A DNA stretch of 30,986 bases from SIG607 sp045537575. Its GTDB lineage: Bacteria; Bacillota; Clostridia; Oscillospirales; Acutalibacteraceae. Made by a program: the position numbers and the translations under genes. The stretch covers positions 1 to 30,986 of the forward strand of contig JAZSPU010000017.1 of NCBI GenBank assembly GCA_045537575.1. Direction: 5' to 3'. Shown here piece by piece: positions 22,051-28,478 of this stretch (position 1 is its first letter; every line of letters starts with the position of its first letter). A model generated the notes under the pieces. That model saw nothing but the letters and a program-made list of their open reading frames with translations, was not told the origin of the DNA and searched no databases.

Positions 22051-22613
22051 TTTTGTTCCTCTCTTTTTAAGGCTTTTCCCTCTGAAGTAAAGCAGGGAAG
22101 AAGCTTTTCATCTTTTTTATAAAGAGAAAAAATGCGGCTGTCGGTATCTTCGCTTTTTTCTGACAGTAACTGTGATAAGCAGTAGCCGATAGGCTCTTTT
22201 GACGGCATTTCACAGTTTAAAATGTTTTGTGCATTGTCGGCGGAAACAACGTAACTGTTAAGGGGAAAATCTTCCTTTATAAAAAGATAATCCAGTATGG
22301 TTTTAGCCGTCTTGTGTGTAAGGCTTTGTCCTAAAACCACAGCGCCGCAATGAGAAAAAATAAGCTTTTCGGGAATGTTCTTTTCTATTTCCTTTATGCA
22401 GTCCTCTGTTTTTTCACCTGTTGCGGTTAAAACAGTCGTTTCATCACTTTTAAAGGCTATTTCGGCTGACATTTTTATAAGTTCGCCGCTTCTGTCAAAG
22501 GCCAGAGCGCAAACCAGCACCGCATCCTCCACCTCTCTCATTTCGGTAAGGGAAGCGCAGGAAGAAAGGGAGAAAACTATCAGCAGAGCGGAAAGTATTT
22601 TTAAAAATCTCAT
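22035..22613 (-). CDS. gerAC: Short spore germination lipoprotein, GerAC-type N-terminal domain only
   Basis: GerAC is the lipoprotein subunit of germinant receptors, held on the outer face of the inner spore membrane. This 192-residue version has a signal sequence and lipobox (FSLSSC, Cys19). It keeps the N-terminal Ger(x)C domain: CALAFDRSGELIKMSAEIAF, a middle GEKTEDCIKEIEKNI segment and KLIFSHCGAVVLGQSL. The family is usually 350-400 residues with a second, C-terminal domain. That part is absent: the frame stops inside gerAB, and no continuation appears in the other frames. It overlaps gerAA by 4 bases (ATGA) and gerAB by 16, so the shortening has not broken the operon. It may be a reduced receptor, not a pseudogene. 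Confidence 0.85.
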   Translation of the reverse strand: MRFLKILSALLIVFSLSSCASLTEMREVEDAVLVCALAFDRSGELIKMSAEIAFKSDETTVLTATGEKTEDCIKEIEKNIPEKLIFSHCGAVVLGQSLTHKTAKTILDYLFIKEDFPLNSYVVSADNAQNILNCEMPSKEPIGYCLSQLLSEKSEDTDSRIFSLYKKDEKLLPCFTSEGKALKREEQKWKIN

Positions 22614-24085
22614 TTTTTGCCCCTTTGTCTTATAGTGTTAGTACTCAACGAACGAGGTCTTGTTTTCATTTTAAACCAAGGCGCTCGAAATACGGTATCT
22701 TTAAGGCTTTGAAAGGAAAATTCATTTAATGAAGCTGTGTAATCGGTACCAAATGAATTAAGGGAAAAGATTATTGCAAAAAGTGCTGTAATGCCTACAA
22801 AATATCCCGTAAGGCCGAAAAAATAACAGAGTAGGACAAGAATTATTCTGCTGTAAAAAACGGCGCCTTTCAGCTTTTGCACCATAAGACCTGCAATACC
22901 GCCTGCCGCCACCGCTATAAGCATGGGCGCACTTACTATTTTGGCTTCAACAGAAGCCTGACCTATTACAAGACCGCCGACTATAGAAAGGGCACTGCCC
23001 ATACTTTGCGGAACTCTGAGTCCCGTTTCTCTGAGTAATTCAAATATTAAAATAAGCAAAAGACATTCAAGTACAGACGGGAAGGGTAAACTGTTTCGGG
23101 AAGCCGAAATGGTGAGATAAAGAGAGGTGGGTATAAGCTGTTTGTGATGGCTTATAAGGGCTAAAAAAACAGACGGAATACTAATAGCTAAAATAAAACT
23201 AATATATCTCATTATTCTGCCTATAAAAGCAACCGTATAGTTCTGATAATAGTCATCATCGCTCTGAAAATTTTCGCTGAAAAGATAGGGAACAGTTAGT
23301 ATAACGGGTGTGCCGTCTATAAAAAGAGCAACCCTGCCTTCCAGTAATCTTGCCGCTACAATATCGGGGCGCTCGGTAGTTCCCGCTGTTTTAAAAATGG
23401 AAAAACGGTTTTCGTTTATAAGCTCGTTTATATAGTTTGCATCAAGAATGGAGTCGATATCTATTTTCTTAATGCGTTTTTTCAGTTCGTTTAAAGCGGT
23501 GCGGTTAACCACCGATTCAAGATAACAGATAAACATTCTTGTATCGGTGCGTCTGCCCGACTGCACAAATTCTGCCTTAAGGTCAGGGGTGGAAAGCTTT
23601 CTTCTGAGCATTGCCAAATTCAGCATTACCGCTTCATCAAAGCCCTCACGGGGGCCCTGTAAAACTCTTTCATCCCCCGGTTCGCTTATTCCTCTTGTAC
23701 GCCACCCCTTAGTATTTACGGTGACCGCTTTAGAGTCTCCGTCAAAAAGTATAAGTGTGTCGCCGTATAAAAGGCTTCTCAGCATATCCGTAAGGTTTTC
23801 AAAAACACCGGTTTCTGCAGTAAAAAGTATATGTTCTACAGCAAAATCTGCCTTTGAACCAATGTATTCATCACTAAACGTAAGAAGCGGACGTACAACC
23901 GATTCATTTAGCACTTCGTTATTTACCATACCGTCAAAGAAAAATAAAGCGCATTTTACCCCTGTGGGAGTAGTAAGCTCTCTTGTTCGTAAAATATCAT
24001 CATTTTTAAATATTTCTTTTATATAGGTTATATTCTCTTTAAGATTTTTAGAGAGCATTTTACCTTCGTAAAATTTTATATCCAT
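22610..24085 (-). CDS. gerAA: Spore germination receptor subunit, GerAA-type
   Basis: GerAA is the largest subunit of the nutrient germinant receptor and is now known to form a pentameric ion channel. This 491-residue protein has a soluble N-terminal domain (1-270) with LLYGDTLILFDGD and SEPGDERVLQGPREGFDE, the family signature. Membrane helices follow, with RETGLRVPQSMGSALSIVGG and VIGQASVEAKIVSAPMLI, the most conserved stretch of the family, near residues 340-385. A basic C-terminal tail closes it. ATG 24085 follows GGTGAG on the minus strand. It leads the gerAA-gerAC-gerAB operon, a common order in Firmicutes. A possible sigma-G promoter lies just upstream. Confidence 0.95.
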   Translation of the reverse strand: MDIKFYEGKMLSKNLKENITYIKEIFKNDDILRTRELTTPTGVKCALFFFDGMVNNEVLNESVVRPLLTFSDEYIGSKADFAVEHILFTAETGVFENLTDMLRSLLYGDTLILFDGDSKAVTVNTKGWRTRGISEPGDERVLQGPREGFDEAVMLNLAMLRRKLSTPDLKAEFVQSGRRTDTRMFICYLESVVNRTALNELKKRIKKIDIDSILDANYINELINENRFSIFKTAGTTERPDIVAARLLEGRVALFIDGTPVILTVPYLFSENFQSDDDYYQNYTVAFIGRIMRYISFILAISIPSVFLALISHHKQLIPTSLYLTISASRNSLPFPSVLECLLLILIFELLRETGLRVPQSMGSALSIVGGLVIGQASVEAKIVSAPMLIAVAAGGIAGLMVQKLKGAVFYSRIILVLLCYFFGLTGYFVGITALFAIIFSLNSFGTDYTASLNEFSFQSLKDTVFRAPWFKMKTRPRSLSTNTIRQRGKK

Positions 24086-24101
24086 TTTTTCTCACCAAGT
24101 T

Positions 24102-24130
24102 TAGTATAAACAAAAAGTGCCTTAGCATAC
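24102..24130 (-). promoter_or_regulatory. Possible sigma-G (forespore) promoter of the ger operon
   Basis: On the minus strand GTATG (24130-24126) and TATACTA (24108-24102) are 17 bases apart. They match the forespore sigma-G pattern (GNATR, then CATNNTA) except for T in place of C in the -10. Initiation would fall very near the GGTGAG ribosome site, which weakens the call. Confidence 0.35.
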
Positions 24131-24197
24131 ACAAAGACGCTTTTTTAGTCAGGAGTAGTCCTTGATGAAGCTTGAAAGAAAAAATTTAAAAAAACAC

Positions 24198-24226
24198 TTG
24201 ATAAATAACACTTGATAGTGTATAAT
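24198..24226 (+). promoter_or_regulatory. Promoter of tRNA-Leu
   Basis: TTGATA (24198-24203) and a perfect TATAAT (24221-24226) are 17 bases apart, ending 14 bases before the tRNA. The 9-mer CACTTGATA occurs twice (24195-24203 and 24209-24217). CTTGATA (24211-24217) also mirrors TATCAAG (24226-24232) across the -10. Confidence 0.8.
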
Positions 24227-24240
24227 ATCAAGGTAAATTT

Positions 24241-24327
24241 GCCGGTGTGATGGAATTGGCAGACGTAGTGGACTCAAAATCCACCGGTAGCGATACCGTG
24301 CCGGTTCGAGTCCGGCCACCGGCACCA
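24241..24327 (+). tRNA. tRNA-Leu (anticodon CAA)
   Basis: An 87-base class II tRNA with a long variable arm. The acceptor arm GCCGGTG (24241-24247) pairs with CACCGGC (24317-24323), followed by the A discriminator and an encoded CCA end. The anticodon stem GTGGA/TCCAC encloses CTCAAAA, giving anticodon CAA for the UUG leucine codon. The variable arm follows, then the T arm with GGTTCGAGTCC. It has its own promoter and terminator. Confidence 0.97.
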
Positions 24328-24330
24328 AAA

Positions 24331-24361
24331 AATAAGACAGTCTTAAGACTGTCTTATTTTT
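24331..24361 (+). terminator. Terminator of tRNA-Leu
   Basis: A perfect 28-base palindrome (24331-24358, core GACAGTCTTAAGACTGTC) is followed by T residues, 3 bases after the CCA end. It is self-complementary, so it can work in both directions. Confidence 0.88.
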
Positions 24362-24364
24362 ATA

Positions 24365-24535
24365 CAATCCGAAGGATTGGTATGTAATTGCCAGTAGGCG
24401 TATGTAATCACGCGAAGCGTGTATGGCATCACCGCAGGTGTATTTATCTTCGGATTGTTTACATACATCTCTTTGAGATGATAACATGCCGCAACTAGTC
24501 GCGGATTACATACAATGCTTCGCATTGATTTATCA
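24365..24535. repeat. Array of seven short hairpins with regular linkers
   Basis: No gene is visible here. Hairpins with mostly 3-nt loops are CAATCC-GAA-GGATTG (24365-24379), GCC-AGTA-GGC (24390-24399), CACGC-GAA-GCGTG (24409-24421), CACC-GCA-GGTG (24430-24440), CATCTC-TTT-GAGATG (24466-24480), CCGC...GCGG (24489-24504) and CAATGC-TTC-GCATTG (24513-24527). Linkers in the left half read GTATGTAAT, TATGTAAT, TATGGCAT and TATTTATC. In the right half they read TTACATAC, ATAACATG and ATTACATAC, the reverse complement. CAATCCGAAG at 24365-24374 is also complementary to CTTCGGATTG at 24448-24457. Confidence 0.75.
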
Positions 24536-24556
24536 GGTTGGTTATGAACACTCGCA

Positions 24557-24694
24557 CCAAAGCCCCAAGGACGATAAGTTCTTGGGGCTTACTTCTTACC
24601 TATTACCTCTTCACTCTTCACTAAAAAAAGTCCTCGGGGCTTTGGGAAGTAATAAGTAAGAAGTAATAGGGAATAGGTATTGCGGCTATGCCGC
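24557..24694. repeat. Nested inverted repeats and the TAATAGGGAATAGGTA element
   Basis: AAGCCCCAAG (24560-24569) pairs perfectly with CTTGGGGCTT (24581-24590). The segment 24557-24571 also matches 24630-24644 in reverse complement at 14 of 15 bases, so alternative foldings compete. AAGTAAGAAGTAA-type iterations follow, then the 16-mer TAATAGGGAATAGGTA (24664-24679) and hairpin GCGGC-TAT-GCCGC (24682-24694). The last two parts repeat the design at 1381-1413. No coding frame is convincing in this stretch. Confidence 0.65.
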
Positions 24695-24732
24695 TTTTGT
24701 GATACAATGCTGTAAGGAAAGGTGATAATATT

Positions 24733-24918
24733 ATGGCTAAAGAGAAAAGATTTGAGAAAATTTACAGTCAAGGAGCAGGTTCTGTTGAGATTTGGATTGA
24801 CAAAGAAACAGGCGTTAATTATTTGTTTCGTGCAAGCGGTTATGCAGGTGGGTTGACAGTTTTGACGGGCAAAGACGGAAAACCGATAGTTACTCCTGTT
24901 GAAGAAAAAGTAAACTGA
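24733..24918 (+). CDS. DUF6440-like small protein
   Basis: This 61-residue protein reads RFEKIYSQGAGSVEIWIDKE, then TGVNYLFRASGYAGGLTVL, then DGKPIV. It matches the compact DUF6440 pattern 'RFEKI-x-E...I-x-DKETGV-x-YL...GYAGGLTPL...DGKP'. The fold is probably a small beta sheet; the function is unknown. Members are often found near mobile or accessory DNA, which agrees with its position behind a repeat array. AAGGTGAT 5 bases before ATG is a good ribosome site. A possible promoter is TTGCGG (24680-24685), 17 bases, TACAAT (24703-24708), with the -35 lying in the hairpin of the dispersed element. Confidence 0.75.
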   Translation: MAKEKRFEKIYSQGAGSVEIWIDKETGVNYLFRASGYAGGLTVLTGKDGKPIVTPVEEKVN

Positions 24919-25030
24919 AATTTAGCAGACAGTTTTCACTCTACCAACGGTTTACTTCTCCTCACTAAACCAATGGTATGTGTGTTTTTTTCTTCTAATC
25001 GTATATATTAAAAGCAAAAGGAGGCTCACT

Positions 25031-25639
25031 ATGGACCAAATAAAAATCGGAAGATTTATTGCCGAGTGCAGAAAAAAGATGAGTTTAACACAAATGCAGT
25101 TGGCTGAAAAACTGGGTATCACCGATAAAGCAATATCCAAGTGGGAAAGAGGTATAACAATGCCCGATTCTTCGATTATGCTTGAACTTTGTGATATTCT
25201 TAGTATCAGCGTAAATGAATTATTAAGTGGGGAGAAAATCAGTATGGAAAACAATAATCAGAAAAACGAACAGCTTTTGCTTGATATATCCAAAGAATTA
25301 GAACAAAAAAATAAAATAATTTGGAAATCTATGTGGGTAATCATGATTATAAGTATGATAGCTCTGATTTCAGGTCTCTTTATTACTGCATTTTTAATAC
25401 CCGAAGGAGTATGGCAGCTTGTCGCTATTCTTATGCTTTGCGTTGTTTTTTTAATCCCATGCTTCTATGCATTAAAGCTTGAAGTAAGTGTAGGCGCTTA
25501 CAAGTGTAAAAATTGCGGTCACGAGATTGTACCGACTTATACAGAAGCATTAAATGCAATGCATAGGGGAACAACTCGGTACTTAAAGTGTCCAAAATGC
25601 AACAAACGCACTTGGTGCAAAAAAGTATTGAAGAAATAA
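25031..25639 (+). CDS. XRE-family regulator with membrane segments and a zinc ribbon
   Basis: The 202-residue protein joins three parts. An N-terminal helix-turn-helix of the Cro/C1 type has KIGRFIAECRKKMSLTQMQL, LGITDKAISKWERGITMP and ILSISVNELLSGE (residues 4-68). A charged coiled segment is followed by two membrane helices (about 98-145). The C-terminal zinc ribbon has CKNCGHEIVP and CPKCNKRTWC. This design is common in clostridial XRE regulators that may sense a membrane or zinc signal; the signal and targets are unknown. The ATG at 25031 has AAAGGAGG 7 bases before it; an upstream in-frame start at 24980 lacks one. The middle is AT-rich (14 G/C of 60 in 25261-25320). It ends before a terminator. 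Confidence 0.88.
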   Translation: MDQIKIGRFIAECRKKMSLTQMQLAEKLGITDKAISKWERGITMPDSSIMLELCDILSISVNELLSGEKISMENNNQKNEQLLLDISKELEQKNKIIWKSMWVIMIISMIALISGLFITAFLIPEGVWQLVAILMLCVVFLIPCFYALKLEVSVGAYKCKNCGHEIVPTYTEALNAMHRGTTRYLKCPKCNKRTWCKKVLKK

Positions 25640-25661
25640 AATTCTAATTTGTTGCTTTTTT

Positions 25662-25694
25662 AATCCCGTTCTCGTAAGAGGACGGGATTTTTAG
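25662..25694. terminator. Bidirectional terminator after the XRE/zinc-ribbon gene
   Basis: AATCCCGTTCTC (25662-25673) and GAGGACGGGATT (25678-25689) form a 12-bp stem with one G-T pair and a GTAA loop. T runs lie on both sides. Confidence 0.88.
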
Positions 25695-25750
25695 TAGGAT
25701 ACTGAAGTGAAAAATTATTAGTTACCGTTTATTTGCGCTTTAAGGTTAAA

Positions 25751-25764
25751 GTGTAAAAAAACAC
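25751..25764. promoter_or_regulatory. Upstream operator-like repeat at the family 3 glycosidase
   Basis: GTGT-AAAAAA-ACAC is an inverted repeat around six A residues. It shares the TGTAAAAAAA-x-ACA layout of the site at 25839-25858, whose centre lies 91 bases downstream. Confidence 0.35.
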
Positions 25765-25813
25765 ATATTTTTATTAAAAAAATGCAAATCGTTCTAGTCT
25801 TTTCTTGGAGTTA

Positions 25814-25842
25814 TTGACTTTTGATATGCCGCTTGTTAGAAT
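25814..25842 (+). promoter_or_regulatory. Promoter of the family 3 glycosidase gene
   Basis: TTGACT (25814-25819) and TAGAAT (25837-25842) are spaced by 17 bases, 29 bases before the ATG. Confidence 0.78.
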
Positions 25843-25858
25843 GTAAAAAAATACATTC
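25839..25858. promoter_or_regulatory. Operator-like inverted repeat over the -10 and start site
   Basis: GAATGTA (25839-25845) and TACATTC (25852-25858) form a perfect 7-bp inverted repeat around six A residues. It overlaps the -10 box and would cover the start of transcription, so a bound protein would block it. Confidence 0.5.
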
Positions 25859-25870
25859 GGAGGCGTATTT

Positions 25871-27487
25871 ATGGAAATTAAGGAATTAAACTTTAGTGAC
25901 CTTACCATAGAACAAAAGCTGGGTATGGTTATGTGTGGCAGAGTAAATAATATGTGGGATGAAGCAAAGACCGAAGCCAACATTGAATATGCCATAAATA
26001 TGATAAAGGAACATAAATTGGGTGCTATTTGGGTGACAGGTAACTATAAGTTTGAGGAAACTATGGCTCGTATAAAGGCCGCTGCCGATTACCCCATACT
26101 TATTTGTACCGATGCTGAAAGCGGCTTTAGAGATGAGGGCGGAGAACTTATCGGTCAGCATAATGCAATAGGTATGTGTAATACCACCGAAAGCGCTTAC
26201 GCATTCGGTAAGGTTACTGCAGTTAAAGCAAGAAAAGCGGGGTATAACGTAGTATGCAACCCTGTACTTGATATGGTAAACCACAATTCTTTATGCGCTT
26301 CTACCAATCGTTCTATGGGTAGTAATAAATACCGTGTTGCTGAGCTTGGCGCCGCCGAGGCACAGGGTATGCACGACGGCGGTGTATTAACCGTTGGTAA
26401 GCATTTCCCCAGTGCAGGCTCTGCCGGTACAATCCATAATAAGTATATAGACAGCCATATGGCTGAATCCTTTTCCAATGCAACTAAAGAAGATATTATT
26501 GATTATTGCTGGTATCCTTACATTGAGCTTTGCAAAAAAGGACTTTTAGACGGCGTTATGACAGGCCACTCCAGAGTACCCGCTCTTGATACCGAGTACC
26601 CAAGCAGTCTTTCCAAAAAGACTATTGACCTATTTAAAGAGCATGGCTTTAATGGTTTTACCATTACCGATGCGCTTTGTATGGGCGGTGTAATAGCTAA
26701 ATACGGTATTGACGGAAGCCGCGGACTTTCCATTGCAGGCGGTAACAATTTAGCGCTTATCTGGGATGCAAACAAAGACGGTTATGAGTCGCTTCTTAAA
26801 TGTTATAAGGACGGTCTTATTCCCGATGATATACTTGATGAAGCTGTTAAGGGCGTTCTGGCTGCACAGCACAAGGTAACCTTGCTTGATACCTCTGCCG
26901 AAATTACCGAGGAGGATTTAGCTAATTACCACAAGCTTAATACCGACGGTATTTTTGCAAAAACCGACAACGGCATTTCTACTGCTTTGCCTAAGGATAA
27001 AAAATATTATTTTATAATTATGTGCCACAACGAAGCTAACGTAATTAATAACAATATCGACGTTGATACTATGTCTAAGCTTTGGTACAACCCCGTTTTA
27101 ATTAAGGATAAATTAATGGAGAATTATCCCGGCAGTGATTATAGAATTATTAAAGAATTGCCAAGCAGTACTGATGGCTGGAGAATAACCGAGGATAACC
27201 TTAAGTATGATGAGGTTGTATTTGTTACCTTTACCGACGGTAAAGCATATCAGGGTTGTGAAGACTTTACTCCCCGTATTTTATCATTCTTTGAAGCACT
27301 GCAAGTAACAAACAGAATTTCCACTGTGCTTCATTTCGGTAATCCTTTTGTGCTTGAAGCTTTACCCCACGTAAGCCGTATGATTATAGGCGGAAATTCC
27401 AGTATGGCGGTTAATGCAGGCATTAATGTGCTTCTGGGCGAACACGAAGCAAAGGGAAGCCTTACTTACGATGTTAAACTAAAATAA
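25871..27487 (+). CDS. Glycoside hydrolase family 3 protein
   Basis: Family 3 enzymes remove terminal beta-linked sugars (glucose, xylose or N-acetylglucosamine). The barrel domain (about 1-330) shows PILICTDAESGFRDEGG, GKHFPSAGSAGT ending DSH (residues 176-196), and FTITDALCM, whose Asp267 is the expected nucleophile. A shorter alpha/beta domain (about 370-538) closes with PFVLEALPHVSRMIIGGNSS. KHF...DSH recalls the NagZ-type beta-N-acetylhexosaminidases, but specificity cannot be read reliably. The 538-residue protein has no signal peptide, so it acts on imported oligosaccharides or recycled wall sugars. GGAGGCG precedes ATG. It is likely controlled by the operators at its promoter and perhaps by the AraC protein downstream. 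Confidence 0.9.
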   Translation: MEIKELNFSDLTIEQKLGMVMCGRVNNMWDEAKTEANIEYAINMIKEHKLGAIWVTGNYKFEETMARIKAAADYPILICTDAESGFRDEGGELIGQHNAIGMCNTTESAYAFGKVTAVKARKAGYNVVCNPVLDMVNHNSLCASTNRSMGSNKYRVAELGAAEAQGMHDGGVLTVGKHFPSAGSAGTIHNKYIDSHMAESFSNATKEDIIDYCWYPYIELCKKGLLDGVMTGHSRVPALDTEYPSSLSKKTIDLFKEHGFNGFTITDALCMGGVIAKYGIDGSRGLSIAGGNNLALIWDANKDGYESLLKCYKDGLIPDDILDEAVKGVLAAQHKVTLLDTSAEITEEDLANYHKLNTDGIFAKTDNGISTALPKDKKYYFIIMCHNEANVINNNIDVDTMSKLWYNPVLIKDKLMENYPGSDYRIIKELPSSTDGWRITEDNLKYDEVVFVTFTDGKAYQGCEDFTPRILSFFEALQVTNRISTVLHFGNPFVLEALPHVSRMIIGGNSSMAVNAGINVLLGEHEAKGSLTYDVKLK

Positions 27488-27489
27488 AA

Positions 27490-27512
27490 AAAGCACCTCG
27501 CGGTGCTTTTTT
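27490..27512. terminator. Bidirectional terminator between the glycosidase and AraC genes
   Basis: AAAGCACC-TCGC-GGTGCTTT, flanked by an A run and a T run, lies between two converging genes and can serve both. Confidence 0.92.
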
Positions 27513-27528
27513 TATTTTAGGACTAGGG

Positions 27529-28329
27529 TTATATAAATTTTGAGGGTGGATTTCCCGTAATTCTTTTAAATACGGTGGAAAAATAATTTGCATCTGAAAA
27601 GCCGAGCTGTAAAGCAGTTTCTTTAACGCTTAGTCCCGATTTTAAAAGCTCAATACCTTTACGTATTTTTATATTGTTAAAATATTCAATTACCCCTACA
27701 CCTGCATAGCGCGAAAAGGTCTTTTGGACACCGATTTCACTCATATTGATAAGCTTTGCGATATCGCTGACCTTAAGATTTTTTTCGATATTTTCCTGTA
27801 AGGTTTTGACAATAAGAGAATAGTTCGCTTCCCCTGTGCTCAGCTTTTCTTTTTTGTTCAGAGTGTTTTCGCTGAGAGTAATAAGAAATGCTTCAAATTC
27901 CTTTAAAAACAAAAGGTGGGCGTTATCGTCTTTTACGGTAGAAGTAACCCAAATATCATTAAAGTTAAAGAGTTTTTTTGCCTTGCCGAAAAGACTGTGT
28001 ATAGTTGACATATTTTCGATTACGCAAATACGATTAAAAACCTTAGGAATATGTTTGCCCGAAAAGGATATAACGCCTACAGTTAAAGGCTCGTTTGAAA
28101 CGCTTATAACGTTATGAAACTGCATAGGCGGGTGCAAAAATGCCTGACCGCATTGAAGAGAAAAAACGTCGCTGTCGGCAGTAATACTTGCTTTCCCCGA
28201 TAAAATAATTATAATTTCATAAAAATTATGGCTTTCTCCGTGGAACTTATAATCGGCAGGATATGTGTAGGTAAATAGGGAGTGAAGTGCAGTAACGGTG
28301 GGGTTATCTTTTATTATTAACTGATTCAT
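27529..28329 (-). CDS. AraC-family transcription regulator
   Basis: This 266-residue regulator has an N-terminal cupin-like ligand domain (about 1-130; FHGESHNFYEIIIILSG, then LHPPMQFHNVI). Two C-terminal helix-turn-helix units follow (about 165-266; LKVSDIAKLINMSEIGVQKT and VKETALQLGFSDANYFSTVF, ending ITGNPPSKF). Such proteins usually sense a sugar or glycan and activate nearby catabolic genes. It lies between the family 3 glycosidase and the Gfo/Idh/MocA gene, divergent from the latter across 149 AT-rich bases. Control of one or both is probable but inferred. The ribosome site AGAGGAAC precedes ATG 28329. No convincing binding site can be named between 28330 and 28478; a short TGATAT/ATATCA repeat near 28414-28432 is a candidate. 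Confidence 0.93.
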   Translation of the reverse strand: MNQLIIKDNPTVTALHSLFTYTYPADYKFHGESHNFYEIIIILSGKASITADSDVFSLQCGQAFLHPPMQFHNVISVSNEPLTVGVISFSGKHIPKVFNRICVIENMSTIHSLFGKAKKLFNFNDIWVTSTVKDDNAHLLFLKEFEAFLITLSENTLNKKEKLSTGEANYSLIVKTLQENIEKNLKVSDIAKLINMSEIGVQKTFSRYAGVGVIEYFNNIKIRKGIELLKSGLSVKETALQLGFSDANYFSTVFKRITGNPPSKFI

Positions 28330-28478
28330 AATGTTCCTCTTTTGTATATAATTTTAAAGATTATATATATAATTTTGAATTTACTTTTTTTGAAAAAAGC
28401 TTATAATTAAAGGTGATATGGTGATTATATCATATAAAAATCTATTTTTCAAGTCTTTGAAATTAGGAGGTATTTTTT

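Noticed and set aside
22035..22613. GerAC shortened by a frameshift
   Set aside because: The following DNA codes for GerAB from 22050 on, and no C-terminal GerAC sequence is visible in another frame.
24149..24525. Minus-strand frames of 112 and 60 residues across tRNA-Leu and the hairpin array
   Set aside because: They translate the tRNA, its terminator and repeats. The 112-residue frame includes the phrase 'VAGLEPARYRYRWILSPLRLP', a well-known false protein made by antisense tRNA-Leu genes.
24365..24535. Regular array resembling a CRISPR
   Set aside because: The repeated units are 8-9-base linkers with self-paired inserts, far too short for repeats and spacers, and no cas genes are present.
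25751..25858. CcpA (cre) sites for carbon catabolite control
   Set aside because: The palindromes have an A-tract centre and lack the central CG of cre.
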